Source of the DNA: JBCFBK01 sp038562555
GTDB taxonomy: Bacteria; Bacteroidota; Bacteroidia; Bacteroidales; Prolixibacteraceae
DNA: 64,000 nt
Direction: 5' to 3'
Assembly (NCBI GenBank): GCA_038562555.1
Contig: JBCFBK010000007.1
Coordinates: 92,017-156,016 of the forward strand
In this document: in pieces, positions 55,037 to 64,000 of the stretch
Numbering within the stretch: the first letter of the stretch is position 1
How the letters are laid out: each line of letters begins with the position of its first letter
Notes under the pieces: generated by a model
What the model was told of the DNA's origin: nothing
Databases searched by the model: none
What the model saw: only the letters and a program-made list of their open reading frames with translations
Made by a program: the position numbers and the translations under genes

Positions 55037-55797
55037 ATGAAGACTACAATTTGCCTGGCTTCAGTTTTTTTTCTGGTCATTTGTTTTAACGTTTCGGTTA
55101 TGGCCCAGGCGTTTATCGATGTGGAATCAGGGCCTGTTTTTACGGGTTATAGTGATGTCCGCATTCCGGGTGATCAGGGAACTCTTTTTTCCCTCAAAGA
55201 TGATTTAACCGCCAAAACCGAACTATTTTATCGTGTAAGGGCGGGATATACCTTTCGCGGCATACGTTTTCTTTGTTGTATGCTCCTCTCGAAACCAAAT
55301 CGGAAGGCAGCGTGCCAAATGATATCCACTTTGAGGGGGTTATATTTCCTGCAAATACCCAGCTTGACGGCTCGTATAAATTCAATTCGTACAGATTAAC
55401 CTACCGCTACGATTTCGTGAACAAACCAAAGGTTACTTTTGGGCTTGGACTTACCGCAAAGATCAGGGATGCCAGAATTGCTCTTTCATCGTCTGATCTG
55501 GCAGCAGAGAAGGAAAACGTCGGGTTTGTACCCATTATCAATTTCAGGCTTTTATGGAGTGTTAATGACAAATTCGGACTTCTCCTGGATGGTGACGCCC
55601 TCGCGGCACCGCAAGGCAGAGCAGAAGATGTTCAGCTTGCTGCCACCTGGAAGTTCTCCGATCATCTGGGCATCAGGGCGGGTTACCGTCTTCTTGAAGG
55701 GGGTGCCGATAATGACGAAGTATACAATTTCGCCTTATTTCACTACGGCTCCTTTGGCATCACCTACACGTTCAGGAAAAAAGCAAGCCCCAATTGA
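55037..55797 (+). pseudogene. Outer-membrane beta-barrel protein gene with one frameshift
   Basis: N-terminal frame: signal peptide (cleavage near VMAQ) and SGPVFTGYSDVRIPGDQGTL. At about 55256-55262 the protein-like reading moves by one base: ...RAGYTF(RG) continues in another frame as HTFSLLYAPLETKSEGSVP and runs to the end with barrel-like strands (YRLTYRYDF, FGLGLTAKI, FRLLWSVNDKFGLLLDGD, GITYTFRK). Together about 253 residues, a small OmpW/OM-beta-barrel-like protein. The shift equals loss of one base. Either a recent pseudogene or a sequencing indel. Function unknown. Confidence 0.82.
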
Positions 55798-56005
55798 CTC
55801 AGCTTTTTTTCGGCCATGGCGTTTATTATTCGAATAACACTGAGGTACAAAGAATTGGCAATATGCATGACGTTGAGATAAACCCCAATCGCAACAAAAA
55901 TCCTTCCCGAATGAGTCAGGCGTTGCAGCGCCTTATAGTGCGGTTTGAAAAGGCATTTATAAAGAAATGCATATCTTCGGCATTTCTTAGTTCATCAGAA
56001 CACTC

Positions 56006-56575
56006 ATGACTCAAAAAATACTTGAAAGATTAAGAAATGATGATAAAACGGCTTTAGAGCAACTTTTTGGCAGGTATTATACTGACCTGACCCGGTTCGC
56101 ACTTCGTCATGTCGCTGATCCAATGGTTGCGGAAGAGATTGTTCAGGATATTTTTATTTATTTATGGGAGAAACGATCTTCGCTCGATATAAAGACTTCA
56201 ATCGAAGCCTATTTATACCGTTCTGTTAAAAATAAATGCATCAATTATCTGAAAAGCAAGCTTTACCAGCTCAATAAAATGAAGGTAAACGAAGAGGTGG
56301 TGAATGATTTTAGGGTAACAGCAGATGATCTGGAGTCAAAGGAACTGGCGGTACTTATCGAAAAAATCCTGGCTTATCTCCCGCCTCAAACAGCGATGAT
56401 CTTTACGTTTAGCCGGAATGCAGGCTTAACTTACCCTGAAATTGCTGAAAAGCTAAACATATCTCATAAAGTCGTGGAATACCATGTCAGTTCTGCGCTC
56501 CGGATCATCCGGAAAATTCTGGAAAAACACGGCTATATCTTTCTTATCGGAACGGCGATGCTGTGCTATTCCTAA
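56006..56575 (+). CDS. ECF sigma-70 factor (TonB/FecR operon)
   Basis: 189 residues. Region 2: LEQLFGRYYTDLTRFALRHV, MVAEEIVQDIFIYLWEKRSS; region 4: LPPQTAMIFTFSRNAGLTYP, EIAEKLNISHKVVEYHVSSA. First gene of a plus-strand sigma, fecR, TonB receptor, DUF4249 operon. A TATCTTCG (55972-55979) resembles a -7 element but no -33 is at the right distance. Signals probably come from the STN domain of the receptor two genes downstream. Confidence 0.94.
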   Translation: MTQKILERLRNDDKTALEQLFGRYYTDLTRFALRHVADPMVAEEIVQDIFIYLWEKRSSLDIKTSIEAYLYRSVKNKCINYLKSKLYQLNKMKVNEEVVNDFRVTADDLESKELAVLIEKILAYLPPQTAMIFTFSRNAGLTYPEIAEKLNISHKVVEYHVSSALRIIRKILEKHGYIFLIGTAMLCYS

Positions 56576-56676
56576 TAAAAAGCGAAGGCTTTCCAAAAAT
56601 TTAAAAAAAACGAGGGTGCCGGTTTAGGGTATACCCAAAATTTGTTGCCTTATTCTGTAGAAGACAGATAAAACAG

Positions 56677-57663
56677 ATGAAAGATTTGGAACTGGAAAGA
56701 ATGGTGCGTTACCTCAAAGGCGAGAGTGGAGATGAGGAACGAAAGCAAATGGACGTCTGGCTGCAGGATGGCTCCAACAGGCGTCGGCTCGAACAGCTCA
56801 AAGCGATATGGAAAGCATCGGGCAACGCTTATCAAAACTATTCGCCCAACCTGAAAAAGGCCTGGCAAAACATTGAAACAGGTATTTCCCAAAAACAGAA
56901 GATCCGTTCGCCAAACTTCAGAACATGGAAATGGGCGGGCAGAGCCGCAGCCATTTTAGTGGCCGCCGTAAGTATCATGTGGATTGTGACACACACAGGC
57001 TTCGATCATAAAACACTTACCACTGGTTTGCTCAAGGAATTCACGACCGGCTCAACGATCGATTCCATATTATTAAGCGATGGTTCCGTGATTTGGTTAA
57101 ACCAACAAACAACTGTCAGGTTCCCGGAAACTTTTGCGGGGAAGGAACGCAGGGTCTTCCTGTCGGGTGAAGCATTTTTTAAAGTTGCCAGAGACGAGGA
57201 AAGACCATTTATTGTAGAAGCACAGGGAACGGTGACCCGCGTTTTGGGAACATCATTCAACATCAGGACAGACAACGATAAAGCCTCAATAGCCGTGTTA
57301 ACAGGAAAAGTTTCCTTTTCGGAAAAAGAAGATGCCGGTAACTCGGCATTGCTAATAAAGGGTGAGCAAGCCCGGTTTAATCAGACAAACCGTTTGCTCA
57401 CCAAATTCCGGATAGAGGACCCCAATCTGCTGGCGTGGAAAACAGGCATTCTGGTTTTTAACAATACCCCTCTTCCGGAAGTTGCAAACGTTTTGTCCGG
57501 CTATTATCATAAACCCATCGCGATTGATACACCCAATCCTGAATCGTTAACGCTGAGTGCCAGCTTCGAAAAACAGAGTAGTGAAGAAGTACTGGAAGTA
57601 ATCAGCATGACCCTGGATCTCCGGTGCGAAGAAACTGCGGAAGGCTATATTCTTAGAAAATAA
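56677..57663 (+). CDS. FecR-family anti-sigma factor
   Basis: 328 residues; membrane helix at about 87-107 (GRAAAILVAAVSIMWIVTH), FecR domain at about 120-220 (ILLSDGSVIWLNQQTTVRFP, EAFFKVARDEERPFIV, TRVLGTSFNI), DUF4974-like C-terminus (PLPEVANVLSGYYHKPI). 101 bp after the sigma gene and 24 bp before the TonB receptor. Unlike the PUL versions, no hairpins lie between fecR and the receptor. Confidence 0.94.
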   Translation: MKDLELERMVRYLKGESGDEERKQMDVWLQDGSNRRRLEQLKAIWKASGNAYQNYSPNLKKAWQNIETGISQKQKIRSPNFRTWKWAGRAAAILVAAVSIMWIVTHTGFDHKTLTTGLLKEFTTGSTIDSILLSDGSVIWLNQQTTVRFPETFAGKERRVFLSGEAFFKVARDEERPFIVEAQGTVTRVLGTSFNIRTDNDKASIAVLTGKVSFSEKEDAGNSALLIKGEQARFNQTNRLLTKFRIEDPNLLAWKTGILVFNNTPLPEVANVLSGYYHKPIAIDTPNPESLTLSASFEKQSSEEVLEVISMTLDLRCEETAEGYILRK

Positions 57664-57687
57664 TTACAAACAAACAGCTTAATTTTC

Positions 57688-60318
57688 ATGAAGATCTTAT
57701 TTTTAAACGTATTCCAACGTTTTGGAATACCATTATCGTCATGGGTGATTCTATTCCTGATTTTACCCGGATTGCAGGCTAATGGCCAGGATGATGTGTT
57801 GCAGGGAAAAGTCAACCTTGGCACAAAGCGTGCTCCGGCGCGCGTTTTCCTTGAAAAGCTCAAAGCAGTGGAAGGGCTCCACCTTTCCTGCAATGAACAG
57901 GCATTGGATCTGGATAAAGAAGTTAATGCTTCCGCTGAGGTGATAACGGCGAGAGAGGTGTTGGACCTGCTTGCAGTAAATCTAAACCTGGAGTATCAGT
58001 TCCACGGCAAGCAGGTTATCCTAAAACCAAAAGCGACCACGCCTTCAAAGAGACGTTATACCGTGAGCGGATATGTGCGGGATTCGGCTACAGGAGAAGA
58101 ATTGATTGGTGCGACAGTTATCATACCGGAACTAACCACCGGTGCCACTACCAACGCGTATGGTTTCTATTCGGTTACCGTTCCCGAAGGAAATTACACC
58201 GTTATTGCACAATATATGGGTTATGAACCTCAATCTTTTAAAGTGAATCTGAAACAAAATGTTTCGCATAATTTTACGTTGACGGAAGAGTCGAGTGAGC
58301 TCGGGGAAGTGACAGTCACGGCCGAAAAGCCAAACGAAAATATCACGAAAATCCAAATGGGAGTCGAAAAGATCTCGATGAAGGAAATTCAGGATATTCC
58401 CATGATCCTTGGTGAGAAAGATGTATTAAAGGCCATTCAGTTACGTCCTGGGGTAAAATCGGCGGGTGAGGGAAGCAGCGGTTTTTTTGTACGCGGAGGG
58501 GCGGCCGACCAGAATCTAATTTTACTGGATGAGGCAACCGTTTATAATGCATCTCATCTGTTGGGCTTTTTCTCTGTTTTCAATGCCGATGCAATCAAAG
58601 ACGTTGAACTTTATAAAGGCACACAACCGGCCGAATATGGAGGCCGTCTTGCCTCCGTGCTGGATATGAGAATGAATGACGGAAATAATAAACAATTTGG
58701 CGTAAGCGGCGGAATAGGCCTGATCGCATCCCGGCTAAATGTGGAAGGTCCGCTGGTAAAAGATAAAGGCTCATTTACGGTCTCGGCACGCAGAACCTAT
58801 GCCGACCTGTTTTTGAAACTTTCGAGCGATGACGACGTCAATCAGTCAAAGCTTTATTTTTATGACCTGAATGCCAAAGCGAATTACCGGATCAATGACA
58901 GGAACAGGATTTACCTTTCGGGTTACTTTGGCCGGGACGTATTCGGATTTGGCGATGAGCTGGGCTTTAACTGGGGAAATACAACAGGGACCTTACGGTG
59001 GAACCATCTTTTTAATGAAAAAATGTTTTCCAACACTTCCCTGATATTCAGCAACTACAATTACGAGATTGATATCGACCTGCAGGGCACCGAAGGAGAG
59101 ATCACATCAAGGATACAGAACTACAACCTGAAACAGGATTTTCAATATTTTCTCAACACACAAAACAAATTCAAATTCGGACTGAATTCGATCTATCATA
59201 AAATAATACCGGGTATCATCACCCTTAAGAGTGACGATAATACCAACGAGCTTGACATTTCCCACAGGCATGCCTGGGAGAACGCTGTTTACGCTTCTCA
59301 CCAGTTTAAACCCGGCGAAGCTTTAAGTTTTGAATATGGGATCCGGCTCTCAACGTTCAGCGTGCTGGGTCCCGGCGACTTTTATTCGTATGACAGCGAC
59401 GGAAATGCGACCGACACGATTTCCTACAGCAAAGGAAAGTTTGTGAGGACCTATTTTAATCTGGAACCCCGTGCCAGCATCAGCTATATGTTCAACCAAA
59501 AGAGTTCAGTAAAAGCGTCGTATACCAGAAATACGCAAAATCTGCACTTGCTTTCCAACTCCACTGCCGGTAATCCTACGGACCTGTGGATTCCGAGCAG
59601 CAACAATGTAAAACCCGAAATTGCCGACCAGGTTTCACTGGGCTATTTCCGGAATTTCAATAAGAATATCTTCGAGTTTTCTACCGAGGCCTACTACAAA
59701 TACATGCACAACCAGCTTGATTATAAAGACGGGGCAGAACTGCAGTTTAATGAGGATGTGGAATCGGAGTTACTCTTTGGGGAAGGGAGAGCCTATGGCA
59801 TTGAGTTTCTGCTGAAGAAAAGATACGGGAATCTCAACGGATGGATTGGCTACACCTTTTCGCGTACGGAGAAAAAAATTGCCGGGATCAACAATGGTGA
59901 ATATTATCCGGCAAAACAAGACAGGATGCATGATGTTTCCGTTGTTGGCATCTATAACATTTCTCCCCGCCTGACCTTGTCGGCAACCTGGGTATACTAT
60001 ACCGGAAATGCCGTGACCTTCCCCAGTGGCAAATATGAAATTGACGGGGAAGTCGTGAATTATTATACGGAACGGAACGGCTACCGGATGCCCGATTATC
60101 ATCGCCTGGACTTGGGGGTGACCTGGCAGAAAAAGAAAAAATCCCAGGCCAGCCGTGGCGAATCGAGCTGGACCTTTTCGCTCTATAACGCTTATGGCCG
60201 TCAGAATGCTTATATCATCAGGTTTGAGGAAAGTGAATCAGACCCGTCCAGGACCGAAGCCGTACAGACGAGTCTTTTTCGTTGGATCCCCTCGGTTACC
60301 TATAATTTTAAATTCTAA
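57688..60318 (+). CDS. TonB-dependent receptor with STN domain, DUF4249-partnered
   Basis: 876 residues. Signal peptide to about residue 33 (QANGQ), STN domain about 36-112 (FLEKLKAVEGLHLSCNEQAL), carboxypeptidase-regulatory-like domain about 118-200 (YTVSGYVRDSATGEELIGAT), plug about 225-330 (GFFVRGGAADQNLILLDEAT, VELYKGTQPAEYGGRLASVL), barrel ending VTYNFKF. It is not SusC-type: the SusC-specific IGYGT segment is missing and there is no SusD. Bacteroidota receptors of this kind pair with a DUF4249 lipoprotein; ligand unknown, not obviously a glycan. Confidence 0.93.
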   Translation: MKILFLNVFQRFGIPLSSWVILFLILPGLQANGQDDVLQGKVNLGTKRAPARVFLEKLKAVEGLHLSCNEQALDLDKEVNASAEVITAREVLDLLAVNLNLEYQFHGKQVILKPKATTPSKRRYTVSGYVRDSATGEELIGATVIIPELTTGATTNAYGFYSVTVPEGNYTVIAQYMGYEPQSFKVNLKQNVSHNFTLTEESSELGEVTVTAEKPNENITKIQMGVEKISMKEIQDIPMILGEKDVLKAIQLRPGVKSAGEGSSGFFVRGGAADQNLILLDEATVYNASHLLGFFSVFNADAIKDVELYKGTQPAEYGGRLASVLDMRMNDGNNKQFGVSGGIGLIASRLNVEGPLVKDKGSFTVSARRTYADLFLKLSSDDDVNQSKLYFYDLNAKANYRINDRNRIYLSGYFGRDVFGFGDELGFNWGNTTGTLRWNHLFNEKMFSNTSLIFSNYNYEIDIDLQGTEGEITSRIQNYNLKQDFQYFLNTQNKFKFGLNSIYHKIIPGIITLKSDDNTNELDISHRHAWENAVYASHQFKPGEALSFEYGIRLSTFSVLGPGDFYSYDSDGNATDTISYSKGKFVRTYFNLEPRASISYMFNQKSSVKASYTRNTQNLHLLSNSTAGNPTDLWIPSSNNVKPEIADQVSLGYFRNFNKNIFEFSTEAYYKYMHNQLDYKDGAELQFNEDVESELLFGEGRAYGIEFLLKKRYGNLNGWIGYTFSRTEKKIAGINNGEYYPAKQDRMHDVSVVGIYNISPRLTLSATWVYYTGNAVTFPSGKYEIDGEVVNYYTERNGYRMPDYHRLDLGVTWQKKKKSQASRGESSWTFSLYNAYGRQNAYIIRFEESESDPSRTEAVQTSLFRWIPSVTYNFKF

Positions 60319-60323
60319 GCGCA

Positions 60324-61130
60324 ATGGAAACAAGACAAATAATACAGCAGGCAGCCCTTTTTATGACAGGGGTATTGATCCTGACTTCGTGTGAAAAAGT
60401 AATTGATGTCGATTTAAATGACTCGTCGCCGCAAATTGTCATTGAGGGAAACATCACCGACCAGACCGGACCCTATACCGTCAAGCTATCCAGATCCGTC
60501 AATTTTGATGAGTTGAATGATTTCCCTCCCATATCGGGTGCGACGGTACAGATCAGCGATGATGCCGGGAATTCAGAAATCCTGCCCGAGACTTCTCCGG
60601 GCACCTATACCACGGTCTCGCTACAAGGAACACCCGGAAGAACATACACCCTTGACGTAACGATAGACGAACAAACGTATACGGCTGTATCAACCATGCC
60701 ACTCCCTGTAGCCATCGATACCCTCACGATTGAGGAACAAAGCATCGGTTTTGGAGACAAGACCAGCTATGTCGAAGCCCGTTATGTCGATCCAAAGGGA
60801 ATTGACAATTATTATCGTTTTGTGCATCTGATTAACAATGTAAAGCAAAAAGAGATCATCATCGATAAGGACTGGCTGCAGGATGGAAATACAATCAGGA
60901 CCTCCATCGAACCGGATGAGGAAGACGATATTAAATTAAAGCAGGGAGACGAGGTTATCGTCTTTATGCAAAATATTGACGAAGGCGTATACGAATACTA
61001 CAGGACACTGGATGAATCGGGCGGAGAATTTTCCGCATCGCCAACAAATCCCTTATCCAATTTCAGCGGTGGCGTATTGGGTTATTTCAGCGCCTACGCC
61101 GTTACATCAAAATCGATCGTCGTTCCCTAA
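60324..61130 (+). CDS. DUF4249-family lipoprotein
   Basis: 268 residues, lipobox LILTSC (Cys23). DUF4249 pattern: VIDVDLNDSSPQIVIEGNIT at 26-45, ISGATVQISDDAGN, and C-terminal NPLSNFSGGVLGYFSAYAV. Beta-rich surface lipoprotein, 5 bp behind the TonB receptor, so surely cotranscribed. DUF4249 proteins are regarded as receptor partners in a role comparable to SusD, but their ligands are unknown. Followed by a terminator. Confidence 0.92.
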   Translation: METRQIIQQAALFMTGVLILTSCEKVIDVDLNDSSPQIVIEGNITDQTGPYTVKLSRSVNFDELNDFPPISGATVQISDDAGNSEILPETSPGTYTTVSLQGTPGRTYTLDVTIDEQTYTAVSTMPLPVAIDTLTIEEQSIGFGDKTSYVEARYVDPKGIDNYYRFVHLINNVKQKEIIIDKDWLQDGNTIRTSIEPDEEDDIKLKQGDEVIVFMQNIDEGVYEYYRTLDESGGEFSASPTNPLSNFSGGVLGYFSAYAVTSKSIVVP

Positions 61131-61224
61131 AAGTGTTTTGACACTCCGCCGAAAACACTGAAAGCGAATAACTATCTGATTCCGGGGTTTCAGCTCATAA
61201 GAAACCCGGAATGCCTTAAAATGA

Positions 61225-61264
61225 AGGCTGTCAGAAAAAGGTATCTGACAGCCTCCTCTTTTTT
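61225..61264 (+). terminator. Rho-independent terminator of the TonB/DUF4249 operon
   Basis: AGGCTGTCAGA (61225-61235) pairs with TCTGACAGCCT (61244-61254), followed by CCTC and a T6 run reaching 61264. An additional upstream hairpin TCCGGGGTTTC/GAAACCCGGA (61181-61191, 61201-61210) has no T tail. The T run overlaps the stop codon of the convergent TonB receptor gene. Confidence 0.85.
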
Positions 61265-63506
61265 ACAGCAGTTTAAATCGCAGGCCAAAGTAGGTTACCC
61301 GTCCAAAAATGGGCCCCCAGACAAGGGAACTGTCGAAATAAGGTCCGAAGGGCTGATCGCTGGCCAGAACCGGATTGCTCTGCATGTAGTTGGTCAGGTT
61401 TTCCATGCCCACGTAGAGTTCAAAACGTTCGTTCCATGTTTTGCTGACCTGTGCGTTCATCAGGAAAAAGTCGGGCGAGTAGTCTGCCAGCCGGTAAGGT
61501 TCCGGATTCGATGCCGTTGACGGGATGCGTTTTCTTCCCTGCCAGTTCAACGTATAGTCGACTTTCCAGTGATTGCGGATCTCGTATCCCAGGTTCAAAA
61601 AAGCCCGGTGACCGGCAAGCAGCGGCTTCTTCAGCAACTCGTCGCCGTAGGTTGTTTTGACATCATACCAGCGGTACGCCAGCCGGGCATCCAGCCGCTT
61701 CAACACTTCGTAGTCAAGCTGTGCCTGGAAGCTGTTGGAATACGAATCGCCGGCCAACTCATAAAAAACAGCTTCCTGCGGACTTTGATCCAGATCCGTT
61801 ACCACCTGTTTGGAAAAATCGGCTCTGTAAAAATCGAAGCTGATGCTTCCCTCGCGATAGTCGAGGGTAAATTTCTGCGTCAGGTTCAGTCCGAGGTTCC
61901 ATGCTATTTCAGGGCCGAAGCCATAGGGATCACGATTGTTTTTCCCCTGAATGACAAGCTGCCTGGAGCTTGCCAGGACACCACTGTTTTCGGCAATGAT
62001 ACTGGCTGTTCGCTGGCCTCTTCCGGCTGACAACCGAAAGACCGTCTTCTCTGCGGGCGCATAGCGGACGTGCAACCGCGGGGTCACAAAGGCTCCATAG
62101 AGGCTGTGATCGTCGGTCCGAAGGCCTGCCACGAGCGTAAACCGGTCGGAGGGCAGGAAGGTGTATTCGACGTAAAGTCCCGGGACTGATTCTTCCCTGC
62201 GGAAGGTCGTATCGTTTAACTGCTCCCTGAATTTATCGTACTGCCAGGAGATCCCGGCCCTGATTTTATGATGGTCGTGACCTATGAACCGTTCATAGGC
62301 CAGATTGCTGTAAAATGACTGCTGCCGCGCATCATACACATTCAGTCCGAAATAACTGTCCTGCTCGTGGGTCGTTCCTCCAAGCTGGAGCCCGACCGAA
62401 CTGCCCGGAGCGTTCCTGAAGACCTTGCCGATCTTGCCCCAGCCCTCCAGCCGCTGCACCTCCATGCTCATGCCCCACTTATGGGTTGACCCCGCATTTT
62501 CAGACTGAAAATCAACTTCTCCTCCCCGGTTATCCATCGTCGTTCCCTTAACACCAAACTGAAATTCCAGACCGTCGTCGCCAAAGTACTGCCACCGGTT
62601 TAAGAGCGTGTAGGTATTTCCGAGGGGCATGTCCATGAACCGGTCGCTGTTCTCGTCAAATTTACGGGAGTTATCTTTCGCATGCAGCAACAAAGCCGTC
62701 GACCATTTGTCGTTCTTGAACCGGTGTGCCAGGTTCAGGTTGGCCTCCAGCCGGCTTTCGGTATTGGCAAAGAGGTTCAAGTAGAGCCGCTCGGCCTCCT
62801 CCGGCTTTCGCAGTTCAACATTAATTTGCCCGGCAATGGCTTCATAGCCGTTCGAAACGGAGCCGGTTCCCTTGTTGAGCTGAATGCTTTCGATCCAGGT
62901 TCCGGGAATAAACGTGAGGCCGTAAACTGAGGCCAGTCCGCGCATATCCGGGATACCCTCGCGGGTCATTTGCACGTATGGGCCGGACAAGCCGAGCATT
63001 TGGATCTGGCGGGTACCCGTCACCGCATCAGTAAACGACACATCAATACTCGGACTGGTTTCGAAACTTTCACTGAGGTTACAGCAGGCGGCCTTCAGCA
63101 ATTCCTTTTCGCCGACCTGTTCCACCTTGATTGAATTCAGCATGGAAATTTCGGTCGACTTCCGGCGCTGCACCACTTCCACCCCTTCCAACTCGACAGA
63201 GGCATCAAGTACAACCAGCAGTTCTTTACCAGGCGTCACTACAATGGTGTCGTTTTGGAAACCAACATAGCTAAAGACCAGCCGATTGGTTTTGCCGGTG
63301 CTGTTCAGTTGAAAAAGCCCATGCTCATCCGAACTTGTACCCAGGTTGGTACCTGCCCAATACACATTTACGCCCACGAGCGGTTCTTTTTTCCCGTCGT
63401 CATTGTTCTCCACTACTTTCCCTCTAATCTCTTCAGAGACGGCCTGTGCCCCTCCCAGACAGGGAATTATCAGCAGCAGCAGAACCATCCATCTTTTCTG
63501 CTTCAT
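61263..63506 (-). CDS. TonB-dependent receptor paired with a heavy-metal-associated protein
   Basis: 747 residues; signal peptide with cleavage near GGAQA, carboxypeptidase-regulatory-like domain about 27-110 (IRGKVVENNDDGKKEPLVGV), plug with KAACCNLSESFETSPSIDVS (138-157) and YEAIAGQINVELRKP, barrel ending YFGLRFKLL. The adjacent cysteines in AACCNLSESFE mark a receptor subgroup regularly found next to HMA-domain proteins. No STN domain. Metal (perhaps copper) or metal-chelate uptake is inferred from the neighbour. Confidence 0.9.
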   Translation of the reverse strand: MKQKRWMVLLLLIIPCLGGAQAVSEEIRGKVVENNDDGKKEPLVGVNVYWAGTNLGTSSDEHGLFQLNSTGKTNRLVFSYVGFQNDTIVVTPGKELLVVLDASVELEGVEVVQRRKSTEISMLNSIKVEQVGEKELLKAACCNLSESFETSPSIDVSFTDAVTGTRQIQMLGLSGPYVQMTREGIPDMRGLASVYGLTFIPGTWIESIQLNKGTGSVSNGYEAIAGQINVELRKPEEAERLYLNLFANTESRLEANLNLAHRFKNDKWSTALLLHAKDNSRKFDENSDRFMDMPLGNTYTLLNRWQYFGDDGLEFQFGVKGTTMDNRGGEVDFQSENAGSTHKWGMSMEVQRLEGWGKIGKVFRNAPGSSVGLQLGGTTHEQDSYFGLNVYDARQQSFYSNLAYERFIGHDHHKIRAGISWQYDKFREQLNDTTFRREESVPGLYVEYTFLPSDRFTLVAGLRTDDHSLYGAFVTPRLHVRYAPAEKTVFRLSAGRGQRTASIIAENSGVLASSRQLVIQGKNNRDPYGFGPEIAWNLGLNLTQKFTLDYREGSISFDFYRADFSKQVVTDLDQSPQEAVFYELAGDSYSNSFQAQLDYEVLKRLDARLAYRWYDVKTTYGDELLKKPLLAGHRAFLNLGYEIRNHWKVDYTLNWQGRKRIPSTASNPEPYRLADYSPDFFLMNAQVSKTWNERFELYVGMENLTNYMQSNPVLASDQPFGPYFDSSLVWGPIFGRVTYFGLRFKLL

Positions 63507-63516
63507 AGGGTCGGGA

Positions 63517-63879
63517 TTAATGGACAGCTTGCCCCTCGCGGTATTTGCAGCACTCGTGTAATTTATCGTAAGCTTCGGCGGTAGCCTTCACTTTTTCGGT
63601 ATCGTGCCCAACTTTCGCTATGGCCTGATGAATCGTTTGTTCATCGGTCTTATCGGGGCGATAAACCACTTTTATTTTCTGTGCTTCCTTGTCCCAGTCA
63701 GCCATTTTTACGCCTTTGATGAGGGCCGCATCTTCAATGCGCTTTTCGCACATTTCACATACCCCCGACACCTTGAATTCGATGGTTTTTACCTTTTCTT
63801 TTTCATTTCCGGCCGCGAACAGCGAAAAAGACAAAACAACAGCAATCAGTAATATTGAAGTTCTTTTAAATAGATTCAT
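63517..63879 (-). CDS. Periplasmic heavy-metal-associated (HMA) domain protein
   Basis: 120 residues from ATG at 63879; an in-frame GTG at 63897 was rejected because the signal peptide begins at the ATG (hydrophobic 9-22, cleavage near LFAAG). HMA/MerP fold with metal-binding CEMC in SGVCEMCEKRIEDAA, and an unusual second cysteine pair in LHECCKYR at the C-terminus. 10 bp upstream of the TonB receptor, so one operon. Probably a periplasmic copper or soft-metal carrier or sensor. A small AAAGATTTT/AAAATCTTT palindrome (63907-63928) lies in its upstream region. Confidence 0.88.
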   Translation of the reverse strand: MNLFKRTSILLIAVVLSFSLFAAGNEKEKVKTIEFKVSGVCEMCEKRIEDAALIKGVKMADWDKEAQKIKVVYRPDKTDEQTIHQAIAKVGHDTEKVKATAEAYDKLHECCKYREGQAVH

Positions 63880-64000
63880 TTTAAGAAAGTTTTTCACTAG
63901 TGTCCAAAAGATTTTTTTGAAAATCTTTGTAAGTTATTAATAAATAGTTGATTAAAAGCAAAAAGTTCACGTGTCGATTTGAATTCGTTTCGCATCTTGC

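Noticed and set aside
61181..61210. TCCGGGGTTTC/GAAACCCGGA stem as a separate terminator
   Set aside because: No U tract follows on either strand; the hairpin at 61225-61264 is the better terminator.

Overview
The window reads as Bacteroidota. It has four SusC/SusD pairs, two of them with an attached ECF sigma/FecR pair, a third sigma/FecR/TonB-receptor set, many Cys-anchored lipoproteins, promoters of the TTTG-N19/20-TAnnTTTG type, and almost no recognisable Shine-Dalgarno sites. Gene repertoire and intergenic repeat style suggest a free-living polysaccharide degrader (Marinilabiliales/Prolixibacteraceae-like), but the exact genus cannot be read from this sequence. No tRNA, rRNA, CRISPR array, IS element or phage gene was seen.

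Region 1 (1-26025) is the most unusual part. Two minus-strand operons lie end to end and are headed by a divergent DeoR/GlpR-type regulator. Operon B (23712 to 14146) encodes an unknown lipoprotein, SusC, SusD, a three-domain metallophosphoesterase and a polyol-permease-like MFS transporter. Operon A (13924 to 618) encodes SusC, SusD, an MFS transporter, a secreted metallophosphoesterase, an FAD-dependent oxidoreductase, glycerol-1-phosphate dehydrogenase (AraM), an AraL/NagD-type HAD phosphatase, a GlpT/UhpT-type transporter and a glycerophosphodiester phosphodiesterase lipoprotein. The promoters of both operons share one architecture: a TTTCGTTTTA box, a -7 element, a -33 element and a second box, with nearly identical spacing. 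That fits control by the adjacent DeoR-family protein. My inference is a SusCD-driven scavenging system for glycerol-phosphate compounds, possibly of sn-glycerol-1-phosphate configuration (lipoteichoic acid, phosphatidylglycerol head groups or archaeal lipid debris). A nucleoside-hydrolase-like protein follows the regulator.

Region 2 (26045-39835) is a classical ECF-sigma/FecR polysaccharide utilisation locus: sigma, FecR, STN-containing SusC, SusD, GH43, BNR/sialidase-like protein with a CBM9-like tail, a second GH43, a GH5-like cellulase-fold enzyme, a strong terminator, and then an alginate-lyase-superfamily enzyme. Region 3 (39898-41188) holds an AAA/DUF4143 ATPase gene broken by two single-base losses. 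Region 4 (41280-52106) is a second ECF/FecR locus with SusCD, a GH106-like enzyme and a GH63/MGH1-like (alpha/alpha)6 enzyme, which suggests rhamnose- or mannose-containing glycans.

Region 5 (52183-64000) is mixed. It has an NlpC/P60 hydrolase, an MFS transporter, a flavin reductase, a frameshifted outer-membrane beta-barrel gene, a plus-strand sigma/FecR/TonB-receptor/DUF4249 operon, and at the right edge a TonB receptor paired with a periplasmic heavy-metal-associated (CxxC) protein. Dispersed simple-sequence repeats (CATTACTCGCTACTC-type words) sit right at the stop codons of several genes.
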